DNA of 64,000 nucleotides from Linepithema humile (taxonomy: Eukaryota > Arthropoda > Insecta > Hymenoptera > Formicidae): positions 17,732,001 to 17,796,000 of the forward strand of contig NC_090133.1 of the NCBI RefSeq assembly GCF_040581485.1. Direction: 5' to 3'. A program made the translations under genes and the position numbers. The notes under the pieces were generated by a model. It made no database searches and was not told where the DNA came from. It worked only from the letters and a program-made list of their open reading frames with translations. Position 1 is the first letter of the stretch. Each line of letters begins with the position of its first letter. Shown here piece after piece: positions 32,963-46,069 of this stretch.

Positions 32963-34250
32963 CTGCAAACAGACGTAAAACCAACAATTAGATCATACAT
33001 CAGAATTATCGCAATCAGTGTACGATAATTTCGCACTGTGCTACAATGTTCGACGCTTCGCGAACCGGCAGCTATTGTATCGAGGAGGAGCTGAAAAGGG
33101 GCGGCACTGTCATTAGGATTCTAACCGGGCTCGTCCGCTTTCAAATGAACGACCCCTCAGCAACGAAACGGTCCGCACACATGCGCACATGCGCACACGT
33201 ATACACATACAAGCGCGAACGGAATACCTTGTAGGTACGAAAGGAAGCGAACTTCCTTCCTATACGTCCGATGTCACGCGCGCCACCGTTTATATAATCC
33301 ATCCTGTGACGTCATGCTGTTTAATCCATTCATTACTGCGAACCGACTCTCTGTCTCTGTCATTCTTTCTCGCTCTGATGCAATAGCGCGTTCTGCATAG
33401 GCAGACAGGCATCAATGATAAAGATGTCACGAGCGATATCGCGGCTCTCTTTTAACAGCAAAAAAATAATTGAAGAATTATACCAGTTACTTATTTTCAA
33501 AACAAGCTATTTCTGTAAAATTAATATAAAAAATTGAAAAGTACATGATAAATTATTTAACAAAACTTTGAAAGCTGAAGCTGAAACAACCTCGGCTTTA
33601 TGAGATGTTTTGCATATTTATGAATTGCAATTGCAACAATGTAATAGACTTGAACAGGACGTTACGATAGACAAGAGAGTTCAAAAGAAACGTTTCGTAA
33701 GGCAGTTCTATTTACCGCTGCACTTGCTACAGGATGCGTGAGGAATATCCGCAAGCCGCAATGAAATAACGTATTCCGTGTCTTCGCTCTAGCATCACAA
33801 CCTTCACTTATAAGCGTTATTAGCTCCTATGTGTTGCGCAGTTGCTTCGCGAATGTAGCGTTAAGCTACGTCCATACAATAATACTCTATTATATTTGGT
33901 GCCGCAAAATTTATTATCACAAAAAAAGAACGCCTTTACTTTGGCAAGAATTTCTTATCATTACATAATTAAAGATCCAAGTATCTGTTTGTAACTTTTA
34001 GCGATTAATTCACGAGAAAAGGAAAATGTTTTGTCAAGCGTGGCTGTGGAATTATTCACCCGAAATTGTGTATTCGACATCTACGAGCCATATAATTGTA
34101 AATGTACTCGTTACGTAATAAATCTATATTTTACAGATTGTATTTTAATACGGTTTTATTACGATCTAGTGTGCATGCAGCTTGCGTCAGCGACAACGTG
34201 TGTGGCGGCAGTGAGTGGGCGGACACGCACGGCAAACGATTCTGATAGAC
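32963..34250. other. DNA between candidate - strand exons, no gene recognised
   Basis: Mixed composition, with a GC-richer patch at about 33040-33310. No further exon pair was found on either strand. Confidence 0.4.
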
Positions 34251-34260
34251 CGCTACTTAC

Positions 34261-34340
34261 CGAGTCGCGCACACGCAACGGAATTTCACCTTACGGACGA
34301 CGAGTGCGTTGAAAAGATAATTGAGAGGCGCGCTGCGATC
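34261..34340 (-). other. Possible 5' exon on the - strand
   Basis: The donor CTCG|GTAAGTAG at 34255-34260 is near perfect and ends a GC-rich block that would suit a transcribed leader. The 5' limit is unknown; 34340 is where base composition falls. One frame is open throughout, but no start codon was chosen. Joining it to the exon at 32962 is an inference. Confidence 0.2.
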
Positions 34341-37300
34341 GGAAATGTGAAAGACCGGAAAAATATAAAAACCGGAAAGAAGAAGAATGCTTGAATAACT
34401 CGGCGATAACTCGGCGAAATTTGTCTTTGCGAAACAATCCGCAATAAGTTCATACGCACGACTTTAATCGGACGAGTAAGCGATCTGAAGGTGTTTAAAA
34501 ATAACCAATTATAATCATATATAGATATTTAGTTTATCTTCGAGGTGGAAGTCACTTTTCCTGATTGGCACTTTGCCCGGTATCGATTTTTCTCACTTAT
34601 GCTAATTTATTACGCTAAATAATTATACTTTTTCCAAGTGATGGAAAAATCATAATCAATACAAAGGGGGTTATAAAGATTTACGTCGAGCTTGTAAAAT
34701 TACGCGCCCGTAGAGAATCCATTCCTTTTTAAAAGGCACTTAATTAGCACCAGTATTATTATATGTATTAGCATTCGAGTGCATGCGAACTCACGCAACG
34801 CGATAATTAAGTAATCGAGATGCGTTCTCCCCCTTTTTCCTCCTTCTGTGATATTCGACGAATAATATAGTTATTTCGCAGTTTGAAGTTAACCCGCGTT
34901 GACCTTTGCACGATCGAAAACGCCACACGGGATATCGAATCGCTGGCATCGAACGACATCCGGTCTCGAATCTCGGACGCGTGAATGAAGCTCGGCCTGG
35001 TGAGCGCGAATGGGGAACACGCGCTGGATGCATGCATTTAAAGAGACCCCTGAGCGCGTTAACACGACACGACAATCGTACGCGCGTTTGCTCGCTCGCG
35101 CGAGCGATAAGCGCCGCGACATTCTCCAAGGCGCGATAACATGTCGTTGAAAAATTGTTGACCGCTCTCGAAGGCGATGGCCATCAGCGGCTCTCTCGGC
35201 AGCGAATAATCACGCGCGGATACTGTCAGGAGTTTTTTTGCAGTTTCTCTATGCTGTTCGCAAGACTGCTGGAGCACGAGAGGACAATTACGACACAGAT
35301 CGTACGGTGAAAGATTAATCGTAATAACAGAAGAAAACTGAGACGATAACGGGAAATCGGCAATCAATGATCCATTACGCGGACTATCGTAGAAACGATG
35401 AAATAACGATTTTCAGAATCATAATTCCGATTTCGAGCTTGTGAATTCTACGTCACGTAAAATTTTATAGCACACACCGCATGCGACGCAATTATAGTAC
35501 CGGCAGTATAATTATAGTTAGCAGGCAACCGCTGCTCGCGAGCCCGCGCGCGCGCGCGGTGGACAACAGATTTGCGGTGTGGCCCCGCGTATGACGTAAT
35601 ACAGCGTTCTCCGGCAGTCGATAAGAACTCTTTGACGCCTCCATTCAGAGACGGGAAACAGGAGAAGGATGAAGCCTTCGGTGGTGGGGTTATGCGGGGA
35701 AGAGGTGACAGCAATCGGACACTGATACGGCAAAGCGAGATTACGAAATCGAGAACTGTGAACGATTGCCGGCTCGAGGAATCTCTGGCGTCCCAGATAA
35801 GCGAATTTTTTTTCTGTTACGTTATACGCGGCCGAGCGTTATCGCGATCGCATCGAGAACGCGTACAAGTCACGGTTCAACGAGTTAGCGGTTTTAATTT
35901 TGCATGAAACAACGCGAACCGGGCTTCGGCTTCTTGCGTGAGTAATGCAAGCACGGAAGTATATGTATATGTACTCACTTCTGATGAATATTACTTCTTT
36001 TTTCTACACGTAAACAGGATTTGCTTACGTTATATCTTTATTGGGTTATTTTTTTCGCTGTTTTTTTATGATTTCCTTCATTAAAGCATTTATGCCCGAC
36101 CTCGATTGCAATATTGCATATTAACAGGGTATTGAAGAAAAGGATTTCTGAGGATTTAAAATATGTAGCAACTTTTATATAACATTTCTCTTTGACATGC
36201 GTAATAAGTTTTCAATATGTCCTTTTGAAAAGAAAATTTAGACAATTTAAATTAGTGAGATCTGAGACTCAGACGACAGACCTATCTGGTTTTATTCATC
36301 TCTCAACGAAAATCTGATTTGAATACTGTCTAACAGAGAGTGATATTTATGTATTGAAACAAGATGAGAGATAAGATAATCGAGTGGAAAATATACTTGC
36401 CAAGTGATACGGCCAAACCCAGAAATTTTTGATAGAGTACCTGATTGTATGAAACGTAGATATGTAGGATATATAAAAAAATTGAAGATCGCTTACTACA
36501 TCTTTTGCAGATATCAAGGTAAGAATAGGATAAGATATGATCTTCTTTACGCGATAGACAAGTAAATCGCCTCTATCATAAAAATTCACAGCGAGTCAAT
36601 TTTTCAACCTATGTTAAGTATTTTTTACTTATTACAATTAGTTCAATGAACATTATATCCTTTTTTCAACATCCTGCATAATAATTTGCATCCTGCATAA
36701 TTTAAAAGACGAATAATATATATTGGTTCATAGGAGACAGATTCTTGTTGATCTAAAAAATTTTTAATCGCATTATGCTTTATGGGCGACAATGTGAATA
36801 CTCGTATTCCACATATCACGTTACGCAATGTTGCCTCTCGATGCTCACGCGTGCGCAAATTTACGACAAATTCTGTACATTCAACATACAAGCATATTTA
36901 CGCAACAGGCCATGCATGCCTGGCGCAGGTGGCGCTATGACGCAAACGTTTTATCGGTTATTCGGCTATGCTTTGCTCGATAACAGAACTGACTCGAAAT
37001 GCGACCGCTCGAGTAAACTGTATATCGAAGCTAACAATAAAATTTAAAAATTTCACAATCACACGTACTAGCTCGTGGTTGGCGTACAACGCTTGTAACT
37101 CTTAGACATTCATAACTAAATAATCGCCTAGGTTTGAAATAAAAATTAACGTGTATCTTTCTAATATTCTTTTCTCTATATTGTTATAACAACTTGTTGC
37201 TGTTCATCTTCGTTGAGAGCTTCCTGGCTTATCAGTACGTCGTAGGCGAACCGGAAAATGTTATGAGATTGGGAGGAGCCGATATCGAATGCGCGAGCAA

Positions 37301-39560
37301 CGCGCCGAAACTAATTCACGACTCACAATCAGCTGTAGAAAGATCACAGACACGGACTTTAAAACCGTCTCGATCTCATCCGGTCAAACCCCCTCCGGTT
37401 CCACGAATCATCATAGGACAATGCACATCACCCACATGTGTCTGTTCATGGCAGAAAATGGATTTTTCTTCCTCGACGCAAGAAAAAAGCTATTAAACGA
37501 GATTTAAAGCAACCCAGTGAGCATAAAAAATAATTCAATATTTATCTGAGTGTCGCATAATTCAAGATGATATAGTTTATCGCGTTAGCATTAGTCTTTT
37601 CCAGTCACGCGTCTAGAAGAGTCTAAAAAATGTATAACCTGCTCGGTCTACTACCTTTAGATAATGCCAACGAACTTTACGGCACTGTCTGGGATGTAGT
37701 TGGCGAAGAGAAGTGGCGTCACGACCGGAAGCAGAGTGGGTGTGCGTGTGTGCACTATAAATCTATAGAGACGCGAGTGCGTGACCCAGTTACAGCGCGG
37801 CTAAAAAAGGCATCGATCGCAAAGTCTAGTAAACAGTGCGTTCGTTTCCTTTTCAAGAAAAGGCCGATAAAAAACGAATAACTTAATATTATTATTTTTA
37901 TTTCGTAAAATTGCGATTTATATTACACTCTAGCGTGGAATCAAATATTTAATTGCAGACTAAATTGCAAAATTTTGCAAAAATAAATAAGTAAATTTTT
38001 CACATAATAAAAATTATTATTATGCATATTTGTGCATTGAATTCGTATATTAATCTAGAATATGTGAATTTTTTACAAATGGATAAAGTTCTTGTATCTC
38101 GCAATTATACTTTAACAACGTCTGACAGTCTGGAATTATCATGATCAATAAACATCAATAAACATGATTTTAATGCATTCACGCAATCTAATCATGTTTT
38201 GTAATTGTGCAATAATAGTTGTTTTAACATACTCAGCAGAATGTCGAGGAAATCATTAAAGAAATATAAAGGAAATAATGTATCCCCGCTTCTTTTGAAT
38301 ACCTTCAATTTTCTGCAAATTATGCGCTTCTTATAACGATAAGATTTAAATAATATTTGAAAAGAATTTTTTAATGAGAATTTGCATCAAAGCTATGACA
38401 GTTTTATGAAAAATCAGATATAAATAAATAAATAATACTATGCCTTTTTGATTTTAATAATTTAACATTAAATTATTAGTATTAAACAATATTACACAAT
38501 ACATGTAACTTTATTTTACTTGTATTTTTCAATTTTTGTAAATTAAATGACTTAATTCGTTTTCAGAAAGGCTATATAATAAACATAATAATATTTAAAT
38601 TGTTATTAATTGTTTAAACAATTTCACTATCATGTTTGTTATACTAGCATCTCGCGTAATAATTTTGAATTATAAATTTAGAATTTCATTACAATGTCCG
38701 TGTAAGAAAGATCGGTGAGGCAACCCCGATCTTCGAACGATGGCTATTGTGGTGTTGAAGTGTGGGAAAAAGCGTTCACTATACAGTGAGAATGAAGAGT
38801 CTGCGGTTCATTCATGGCGAGTATCTGAATGGAGAGTGTACGAGAGAAAGAGATAGAGAGAATGAAATCTATGCGCATGACTGTATACGCACACACACAA
38901 ACAAGCATCCCTATGTATACTGCATACGTAAATACTTACGCATGCATATTGCAAATTACGAGAAATCAATTGAATTCTCTTGAATATGTTGAAAAAAGTG
39001 TCGCTTTGATTATTCGTCAAATTTATTATCGGATAAATGTTAATAATGTTTACAATATTTCATTATGAATATGAATGAAATATTTAAATACGTCACGTTT
39101 GATAAAGTTTAATACATAGGATATCTACATATAGAATATCTTGTATATGTTATTCGTGTTATTATCTGCGATTAAATTAAAACAAACAGCTTGTTAAAAA
39201 TAAGATATTCTTGGACTTCCTGTATATACATATATATACTTTCTCGGATCTGTGAAGTTAGCACGACATTCTATTAATATAAAAAAAAACAATTATAGTT
39301 CCAGTAGCACTTTTCATAGTTCTATAGTTCCTTATAAAAATAAAAAGCTCCGTAATTTTTATACCAAAAACCTAAAAATGAAAAAAATGTGCGAATTTCG
39401 CGAATCTGGCACAAAGATCGAAAAATTATTCTTGTTCTTTAAAATCATTGATAATTTATTCAATAATATTGAATAATTAATGAATCTTGAAAATAGCTAT
39501 ATGCCAAACTTTTTATTTTAAAATATTCCAACTACCCCGCAAGTTAATAATTAGAAAAAA
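34340..39560. other. Intergenic DNA, no gene recognised
   Basis: A CpG-rich block at 34880-35230 and a smaller one near 35510-35640 carry overlapping frames on both strands without domains. The rest is AT-rich. A short direct repeat (CATCCTGCATAAT, 19-base period) lies at 36670-36701. Confidence 0.4.
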
Positions 39561-39564
39561 ATCT

Positions 39565-39618
39565 TACAAAGCTTTTTTCCTTTTAATTTATATTTAAAAT
39601 TTCTAATTTTAATATATG
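39565..39618 (+). repeat. Direct repeat flanking a CpG-rich segment, copy A
   Basis: About 53 bases matching 40285-40337 at roughly 85 percent by eye, and ending in the identical 17-base block TTCTAATTTTAATATATG less its first base. The two copies lie about 720 bases apart in the same orientation. Confidence 0.6.
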
Positions 39619-39619
39619 A

Positions 39620-40284
39620 GAGCTGTCATCAAATTACAATCATTTTCATAACAAGGGAGATTATAGATATCGTATAAGCGGTTTTCTCGCTTATTATCGC
39701 CTGCCACAAAACAGTAAAAAAAAACAAAGTGCGAACGGATTCACCTGACGATGTGTCGGAGGCTTTTAAGCGGGAACAGCTTGCACACGCTGTTCATTAT
39801 ATAACGACGCGTATGTAAAATACCCACACACTCGATACACATCGTCGCTTAGATACTACAGACCGTCTGTAAAAATCTGCTGTGATGGCGCATTGTGAAA
39901 CGAGCCGGCTATAAAAAGCGCCGCTAAGCCGCTCGTAAAACATGGCAAAAACTCGCCAAATAAAGTACAAGAAGAGGCGAGGAAGACGAAGAAGATATAC
40001 CTACGACGTCCGGCCTTTCCGACTAACCACCGCCATCTCTCATCTCGTCCGACGGCCGTCAGCGGCAAGCGCGGACCCAAGGAAGCTTGACCCGTCCATT
40101 ATTTCCTCGCATTCCACGAAACATTGACCCATCATCCCCGCAAATCCCTACCAAGTCGCCTTAAGGATCCTGATACTATTCTCATTCAAGGTAGCGCACT
40201 TAGCCTTCACCCTTTCCGACCTAGTGGCCATTACAAGAGACGTTTCTCTTTTTTTTCGTGTTTATCAGAAAGAATTATGCGGCG
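39620..40284. other. CpG-rich segment between two direct repeats, with a TATA box
   Basis: The segment is more GC-rich than both neighbours. TATAAAAAG at 39910-39918 sits in a GC-rich setting. It lies 32 bases before an ATG (39942) in good context that opens a 61-codon basic frame starting MAKTRQIKYKKRRGRRRR. Such a short leader is unusual. The frame's basic run comes from purine-rich GAAGA repeats, so translation is doubtful. Confidence 0.3.
39910..39918 (+). promoter_or_regulatory. Possible TATA box
   Basis: TATAAAAAG is flanked by GGC and CGCC, which makes it less likely to be a product of AT-rich background. Transcription would be expected to begin near 39940. Confidence 0.25.
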
Positions 40285-40337
40285 TACAAAGTTTTTTTCT
40301 TTTAACTTATATGTAAACTTTCTAATTTTAATATATG
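40285..40337 (+). repeat. Direct repeat flanking a CpG-rich segment, copy B
   Basis: The partner of 39565-39618. Shared features are an ACAAAG start, a T-rich stretch and the common 3' block ending AATATATG. Confidence 0.6.
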
Positions 40338-40339
40338 GA

Positions 40340-43300
40340 AATTACCAGTGATGTATCGCTTCAGTTCATGGAAACATTGTGCATTTTAATCATTTGTGAT
40401 TTTACTAAACATAATAATCAATAGATAAAAGACTAACCAGAATGTTTCTTAACCTTTAATATTTTTATGGAAATATTTTCAATTGTTGTTTGAAGATAAT
40501 TTATTTTGTCAATGAATGTCAAAATTTATACTTATCGGCTATGTATACACGATATCGAGTTAATTTATCGATTTCCGTGGCAAGAGTGAGACATTTGCAC
40601 CGCGGGAAAGAGGCGAGATTTTTTATCATGCCGCTAATTAATCATCGCTCGACTTCACGTATACCTATACGTACGCGTGGAGAAAATTGCGAAATTAATG
40701 TGCGAACTTCGACGGCGCGCGGTGCGGCAAATCACAGGACTCGGAACTTAAAGTGAGGGAGTCATGCGAATTTCCGGCACGCGGTTAACAACTCTGCCCG
40801 ATTGAGCACCGCTGCGTGTGCCCCGAAGAAGTTCCCACGCTGCCTCGTGTCACACACAGCTATATCGCGGCTAGATACGTGTCCCGATGATTCGTCCGCG
40901 CTGGTCCACGAGCTCTAGGACTCTGTTGATTGGCCAGTCCGAGAGCTGATTACAAGCGAGAAAAAACAAATGCGCTTCTCGCGTATATAGCTATCTCTAA
41001 TGCATGACAGTTTCTCTCATTGTTATCTTCAAAGCTTGATACAATGGTAATTATTCCGACAAATCATCGATTCACATGTTCCGACACTTTTTTACACTTT
41101 TAGATATCGATTAATTTAATTTTCTACGCAAAGCGTCTAAACTGTCGCGGTTTCATTGTTAGAAATCAATTTTTGTAAAACGTAGTAATTATTTTTGCAT
41201 AGAAATCTCTAGAAAATTAAATCTTCTCAAAGTTATACGAATTTCGTAGTTATTTTGTGTAGTTAGCTATAATACTAAACGTGACAAGCATGCTAGGGAG
41301 TCGACTAATATTACGAACGTTTGCGTAAGTGCTAAAGCAATTGTGTAAGCCAATCCTTAGCAGTAAGGTAATGCTCGTAAAGAACAATGTAAAGGATCAC
41401 AGAATAGCCCAGTACTCATTTAACGTAAAATGCCAGTTGAAAGAATCTGTATCTCTATCGTTACAACACAGAGTTTCAAGCAACGATATACGGCGTACGT
41501 GGGAACCGCGTCGTCCTCAGTTATCTTAACAGCAGTGATACCATATTGTTACGACCGCCATCGCCGTCGCCGTGTTCCGGAAAGTAATAATCGTCCAAGA
41601 GATTTTCCGCCATTGCAATAACATAACACCAGCCGCAGTAATCGTAATCTGAGCTAAGTAGTAAGAATTATCATTTTTGTTATACATCTCCTATGTTTTC
41701 CCTTACCTCTGCCCTCTCTGTGCATAATTTAATATATTTCCGATGATAAAATTTTACAAGTAATGCCCTTTTAAAAAAACTCGCACTTTATAAAATTTAT
41801 TGAAAAATATTCATTTGTTTAAAGCACCAATAATACATTGATATATATATTTTATATATTTTTATGCAAATATTTTATTTTACTCTTATCTTCTTTATGA
41901 TATTCGTTATATTCCTTTTTTATTCGATGATTAAATAAAACGTGTGACTATCTTTATCAAGTAATCTCTCATTTAATAACAGAAATTTAGAATAATTTTT
42001 ATTATCTATTGATTTTTGAGCCCCGCATTTGTTCAATTCACCGACGTTCATCACGCGAATCGCGAGACGAACCCGCATGCCGTCTCCTTGTGATTCAAAC
42101 TGGCAACAAAATCGCTGGCTACTAAAGTGGACATCTGCTCTATGTTTTATCAGTTACAGGAAATAAATTTTTATTCTACGCAATTTTTGACTTTTTTGAA
42201 AAAGATGTTAATATAAGCAAAATAAGATATGCAAGAACAGTCTAAATAAACATTGCAATTTTCCTTACTCATTCATCGGAAATGAAGCAACTATATTTTC
42301 ATTGCCGACTAGGTATTAGTCATTCGCTAGACGTCAAACGCTTTAGTTTTGTCGAAATACTATAACATACGATTTCGCGCGAATTGAATATTTTAAATAG
42401 AAACCTTCCGGTCGTAGCGTTAATTCTAAGAAATATATTACAAAATATATTCCGGCGTGAATGTATTTTTTAGATGCACATTCGGGGGTCTAATATTAAC
42501 TATTTCTAGACTAGATTCTAGACTAGAAGAACTATATATATATATCATATTATAAGTTCAGACAATTTAACCGAAAATGTTTTCTCATAAGAATCGTGCT
42601 GGGTTTACATAGACAAATATTTAAAAAGAAAGTTTTCTTCTTTTTTTTCAGCTATAAAAGTTTTGGTATTTAATTATTGATAAAAAATATATGCAAAGTT
42701 ATAAAGAATAAAATCTTATGTAAAAAGTCAGAAACGTAGATAAAAAATAGAAACAGCAGTGGAAATTTGGCACAATAGTTAAAATTCGATCGGTGAAACA
42801 AAAATGAATGAAAGAAAGAGCTAGAGAAATAGCGAGTTATTTCGGCGAAACATTTCGCGTACATGTGGACGCGCCCAGAGCGCTGGGGAACGAATTAGAA
42901 GAATGAGAGAAAGAGAATATTTATGCGTATGTGCACGTGAGTGAGTGAACAAGCGAGCAAGAAAGACAGACAAAGTTGAACGAACCCACGCGCGAACCAA
43001 ACCTCGCTAATTTTTTAAAGACCCACCTCCGACCAGTATTTCTACTATCAGAGAGCTCTACTACCGTTGGTGCGATAGAGATTCTGCTGTGTAATAGAGG
43101 CCGATTTTTCACGACCTATCACCGAGGTCCTTTTATGAGACCGTAAAATCGTACCTGTAAATATTCTCATGGCAAAAACGCGACGACGGATATTAGAGAT
43201 TTTTTGCCGAAGCTATATCTTCGAAATAAAACGGAATTTAAATCACCAATAAAAATTGGATCAGTTTCACCGATCAACGTTTTCGATTTTAATAGAGTTA

Positions 43301-45150
43301 TCTTCCACTTTGATAAGTATTTTACGTAATATATTCGAGATTATAAACTATGGATTTGGCAACGCATAAAATAACAGATATTTTAATTTGAAATTCTAAA
43401 GGAAATTATTTTCAAATTAATTTCTGTGCTGTCTAATATTTTACAACTTTATATGTGTATGTACAACGGTTCTGTATATTAAAATAATAATACTGATAAT
43501 ATTTTTATTTTACATGCAGTGTTGTTCATATCGACGAAAAAACCAATAACGAATAATGAAAAATTACTTTTACAAGTATGTTAAATTTATTTCGAAATAA
43601 ATGACCAAAGAAAAACTGTTCATGTTTTTTAATCGCGAATCTATTATAAACTAATTTTGATAATATCTCTGGATATGTTCGCGCTTTATGTAATAATAAA
43701 TCTTTATGTACCACGTATGTGATATCAATATTTAAATATTATGAATATTTAAAAAGTAAGACTCAATAGTCGCGATCATCATTTAAATATCACGAAAATA
43801 ATTCAATGCATAAAATTTATGTAATATTTCTTATTAAAAAATATTACATATTTATTTTGCAAATAATTAAGTGCTAAGCGTTTCTTTTATTTTTAGGTAC
43901 TTCATAAGTCATATCTTCTCGCAGAGAGCGTTGACGTTCATTATTGATCGTATTTCATAAACCACGAGCTTACACAGGAATTAGAATTTAATTGCAAGAA
44001 ATAAGAAGTTGTCAACGAAGAGTTTGATACGGCAAATTAACGAATTACCTTTTTTTATCGAGTGAATTCTACAGCCAGTAATTTCGGTATAAACTTCAAG
44101 GCCGAGATGTGCCTCGAAACACGTATCGCAAATAAAAAATAGAAATATCGCAGAATAAAGCTGTAATATTATAGCAAAGGCACGTTCTAACAAAAATTTA
44201 TTTTGAGCATTTCGTAGCATAAAATGATATGATAATAATGATAATGCTTGATCAAAGCGAGAAAGTTTAGATATTTAATAAAATATTAAAAATATATAAA
44301 GCAAAAATTTAAAACCATATAAAGCATTCAGCTTGTCAATAGTTCAATCCTATGAAAAATTATTTTAAAGAAAATTACATTTTTGTATAAGTATCAAGAA
44401 ATTTATTTTTATAAAACGAGATAACATGGACCAATGTTTCGGTTACTGGTTTTGATGTAAGAAGAAGTTTTAGTTTGAGATAAATTAATTTTTTTGACTC
44501 TAAGAATTGGATTATGATTGTACTGAGAGCCTTATATTCTGCTTTAGCTAACTGGAATGAATCTTGTTAGAATGTACATTATAACACATCGCATGACATT
44601 ATCATACGCAGTCCGATTATCTCGCGAGAAAACGGAAACAACTGACAATCCTAGCAAAAGAACATAAAGCGTCCTTATCTGTAGCGAACTTAAATAACAC
44701 GTGACTAAGGCGTGAAACAATTAAACACTTGACGCTTCGCTGTTTTCAGCGTGACTATTGATGGCTATGAAATATATACGATTATTTGTAAAAAAATGAT
44801 GCAATATTTCGCTTCTATAATTCAACACAGAAATATGTTTTATTTAGAGATGCGATGGTGAGAAATGTTGCCAATTAAAATTTTATTTCTCTCGTTAGAA
44901 TAATTTAAAAAATAATTAAATTATTCGTATATGAGTTAGATGTCTCAATAAAGATATCGTACAATCCATATAACATTACCCCGATAAATTACAAGATGAA
45001 TAATTGAATTATTCAATACTGGATTATCTGTAGATCGTATCATGATATCAGTATTACAATAATTAATTTCGCATATCATATCGGGACGTTATTTCGCGCG
45101 AGAAAATATCTCAGAATCGCGGTTTCTAAAGATATCTTCATATTAAATTG
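40340..45150. other. AT-rich intergenic DNA, no gene recognised
   Basis: Short GC-richer patches occur at 40570-40930, 41480-41640 and 42850-43110. A small palindromic cluster of TCTAGACTAGA lies near 42506-42529. No coding signal was found. Confidence 0.45.
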
Positions 45151-45780
45151 TAGATCTTTTCCCATGAATCCTACGCGCGTTACGTGCCGTCGTTCACTGA
45201 TGTTCACGACTGCATCGTCCTAAATACCAGCGAAAAAACGCGAAGAAGACGGATGTCGATTGTCAGGAGTGCGTTTCGCGTACGACGGCCGTATTCTTTT
45301 CGAAGGAGACGCACGTGCCCGGACGAGAGAGCACGCACGTGACGTCAGCTTACGTCTGGGAACAGCTGACCGCATTCCACGATAATTGTTTTGCATAATC
45401 GCGGTGGAAGCCTCACTACGCGCCCGCGAACAGGGAGAAAGAGGCCGACACGAGAGCGAGGAAGGTGGGGGCGGAGAAAGTAGAGGGGAGAAAATTTGAA
45501 AGGGCCCTCACTCGTCGCCACCGTGGGGTCGGGGAACGTGGGATGAAGGGTAAAGTGAGGAGGGGACCCAGCGGACCGGCAACCGCCCTGGTCCAGCCGT
45601 CAATAGTTTCGCGGTCGGCGCGTTGGCTTTTAAAGTTTAAAGATCCAACTGCGACGACGGCAGCGGTGGCGTCTCGGCATGCCAGCGGTGCTCAAATCGC
45701 GGCATCGCGTAGCAACTTTTTGTATTGTCAACGCGCATTGCAAAATAAATACATGGATTGTGTCATCTAAAGCATTTTAC
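45150..45780. other. CpG-rich island
   Basis: GC-rich and CG-rich DNA with a GTG-started 101-codon frame at 45465-45770 that shows no domain and no ATG. It is probably regulatory or neutral sequence. Confidence 0.35.
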
Positions 45781-45870
45781 TTTGAGAATAATTTCCAATC
45801 AATCTTTCCACAATAAAAAAATTTAGCATTTGAAGAATTCTTTGAAGAATATTCACAGATCCTCCAATTT

Positions 45871-46069
45871 AGATATTTTTGTGGAATAAAACTTCCGTTT
45901 CCAATTATATTTTGTTTCGTAATTTTTCAAAGAGAATTAATTCATCTCCCGATATCGATTCTGGTATATTTTTATGGAATAAAAGATATTTTTGTGGAAT
46001 GAAACTTCCGTTTCCAATTATATTTTGTTTCTTAATTTTTCAAAGAGAATTCATCTGCCGATATCGATT
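45871..46069 (+). repeat. 113-bp tandem duplication
   Basis: The first copy (45871-45983) and the second (45984-46069) share AGATATTTTTGTGGAAT, AACTTCCG, TTTCCAATTATATTTTG and GATATCGATT in the same order. The offset is 113 bases at the start and 109 at the end, so the second copy has a 4-base deletion (TAAT). Few differences suggest a fairly recent event. Confidence 0.9.

Noticed and set aside
35059..35367. 102-codon - strand frame
   Set aside because: It begins with TTG, lacks splice support and shares its DNA with other open frames in a GC-rich patch.
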